Shown here one piece after another: positions 62,873 through 64,000 of a DNA stretch of 64,000 bases. The stretch is taken from NCBI GenBank assembly GCA_002423545.1, contig DIWP01000001.1:1-64000 (forward strand), given 5' to 3'. The notes under the pieces are model-generated. The model ran no database searches. It saw only the letters and a list, made by a program, of their open reading frames with translations, and was not told the origin of the DNA. The number at the start of each line of letters is the position of its first letter. The first letter of the stretch is position 1. The DNA is from Thermoleophilia bacterium UBA6103. Its GTDB lineage: Bacteria > Actinomycetota > Thermoleophilia > UBA2241. The position numbers and the translations under genes are program-made.

Positions 62873-63611
62873 AGGACTCGAGCTGGCGCTCCGGGTCGTA
62901 CTGAGCTGCCCGTGTCCCGTGACGCCCGACCAGGAGCGTCGCATCTTCGAGCTGGCGCAGGCCATGGCGCCCGACGAAGTCGGCGACTACGCGCGCGTCC
63001 TGGCGGTCTTCGATCAGGCGGGCACGCCGTTCCATCGGCTGGCCGACTTCGTCCGCTGGATGACCCCCGTCGACACCGAGGCGATCATCGAGCGCGAGCA
63101 CGTGCTGCGAGCCAACGCGTCCTCGTACCACTGGGAGCATGCCATCTCCACGCTCCCTGGCGCCGTGAGCCGCGTCTCGTCGCTGTCGAGCTGGCTGCTG
63201 GCTCACATGATCCTGCCGGTCCGGCTTCAGGCCGGCGCCGACGGCGACGTGCGGGCCATCTACGCATACGGGTGTGGCGACCGCTTCGTCGAGCTGCGCC
63301 ACGTCTTCCTGCCGCCCGAGCTTGCGCTGGCGTCCGGTCTGGAGCCCGCCGCAGCCGCCGCCGCCGGTTCGTCTGAGGCGGCTGCCCCGGCGTCCGCCGC
63401 CGACGGGCGGCTGTGGGCGATCCATTTCGCCGCCGCGCTCGGGCCGCTGCGGCCCGGTGAGGACCGTCTGCTGGTGGATCTGCTCGACGCCAACCGGCAG
63501 CTCACGATGCACCGCGAACGCGTCGTCTCGATCGACTATCGCGACTTCGAGCTGCAGGGCGACAACGCGGACTTCTGCCGCCGTCGTCACGCGGCGTACT
63601 GGGGCAGCTGA
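62856..63611 (+). CDS. Protein of unknown function, 251 residues
   Basis: The product is a soluble protein with no signal peptide or clear membrane helix. The first half is helical (PDQERRIFELAQAMAPDEVG..., FHRLADFVRWMTPVDTEAI). An Ala/Ser-rich linker (about 168-187) precedes a C-terminal part with DRLLVDLLDANRQLTMHR and a Cys-Arg-rich end. No family recognised. The start is ATG 62,856; GGAGG lies 10 bases upstream. Confidence 0.65.
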   Translation: MKIRGEGLELALRVVLSCPCPVTPDQERRIFELAQAMAPDEVGDYARVLAVFDQAGTPFHRLADFVRWMTPVDTEAIIEREHVLRANASSYHWEHAISTLPGAVSRVSSLSSWLLAHMILPVRLQAGADGDVRAIYAYGCGDRFVELRHVFLPPELALASGLEPAAAAAAGSSEAAAPASAADGRLWAIHFAAALGPLRPGEDRLLVDLLDANRQLTMHRERVVSIDYRDFELQGDNADFCRRRHAAYWGS

Positions 63612-63668
63612 CGACCTGAGACCGGCGTGGCACGGCGACGACAGCAGAGGATCCCTGGAGGTGGTGGG

Positions 63669-64000
63669 GTGCGCGCAAGGACCTTCGAGATCGCCCGTGG
63701 TGTCCACTGGCTGCCCATGCGCGGCGCCAACGTCTACCTCGTGGACTCAGGCGGGTCATGGGTGCTGATCGACGCCGGCTATCCGGGCTCCGCGGCGACC
63801 ATAGAGGGGGTGGTCGGACGGCTCTGTCGCGGGGGCCGGCCGCGATCGATCCTCCTCACGCACGGTCATCCCGATCACGCCGGGGCGGCGGTGCGTCTGG
63901 CGGCGGACTGGGACGTGCCGATCCTTCTCCCCGAAGGTGAGGCCCCGTTCGTCAACGGTACGTCGCTCTATCCCGAGCCGCTGGTCTTCTGGCTGGCGCG
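63669..64000 (+). CDS. MBL-fold metallo-hydrolase, N-terminal part (cut by window end)
   Basis: The first 110 residues are present. The fold's strands LPMRGANVYLVDSGGSWVLIDAGYPG are followed by the metal motif THGHPDHAGAA (HxHxDH). GTG 63,669 has GGAGG 7 bases upstream. The substrate cannot be judged from this part; the glyoxalase II/AHL-lactonase-like group is one option. Confidence 0.85.
   Translation, partial: MRARTFEIARGVHWLPMRGANVYLVDSGGSWVLIDAGYPGSAATIEGVVGRLCRGGRPRSILLTHGHPDHAGAAVRLAADWDVPILLPEGEAPFVNGTSLYPEPLVFWLA

Overview
The window is high-GC DNA with dense, short-spaced, often ATGA/GTGA-overlapping genes. GTG starts are common, several putative leaderless genes are present, and parS sites read TGTTTCACGTGGAACA. 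This fits a deep-branching, probably anaerobic or facultative member of the Actinomycetota. The lineage is inferred from gene style and content; no rRNA or tRNA gene is present to confirm it.

Layout. 1-7,450: tail of a DUF4282-type membrane protein, a DUF4389 membrane protein, a 58-residue small protein, a giant GAF/HD-GYP/GGDEF sensor with a DNA-binding head, then a 490-base spacer holding two parS sites and two strong hairpins. 7,448-14,340 (minus): a lysine-fermentation operon (YheO-type regulator, P-loop KamB-like protein, kamD, kamE, thiolase, kdd) behind a clear sigma70 promoter. 14,523-18,597 (minus): response regulator, histidine kinase and HtrA protease. 18,797-22,998: TatD-linked radical SAM protein, inositol-phosphatase-like protein, AmmeMemoRadiSam radical SAM enzyme, RsbW-like kinase and rsmG. 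23,153-24,827: parA and parB.

24,838-33,026 (minus) is the most notable region. A promoter, a cobalamin riboswitch and an intrinsic terminator precede two secreted DUF4430 proteins, EcfT, a fused double EcfA ATPase, an ECF S component, a secreted alpha/alpha-barrel repeat protein and the cobalamin adenosyltransferase cobO. The barrel plus DUF4430 pair corresponds to the two domains of animal intrinsic factor/transcobalamin, here on separate genes beside an ECF importer. Its product, adenosylcobalamin, is the cofactor of KamDE encoded 10 kb away.

33,089-44,072: small membrane protein, two metallo-hydrolase/transport stretches (MBL protein, MMPL exporter, YihY/BrkB, MFS) and a heterodimeric ABC exporter. 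44,202-51,905 (plus): an ECF sigma factor and a small membrane protein head a type II fatty-acid synthesis operon (fabZ, fabH, fabD, fabG, fabF, accD, accA) that lacks acpP. 52,161-58,584: lipoprotein, ABC-2 exporter pair, glutaredoxin-like/DUF302-like protein coupled to a YyaL-type thioredoxin protein, and a small membrane protein. 58,691-64,000: methyltransferase, pirin, TipAS-type MerR regulator with its operator, a short leader-like ORF before rsgA, a YbaK-like gene remnant, an unknown protein, and an MBL-fold protein cut by the window end.

No CRISPR array, insertion sequence, phage gene, tRNA or rRNA was recognised.
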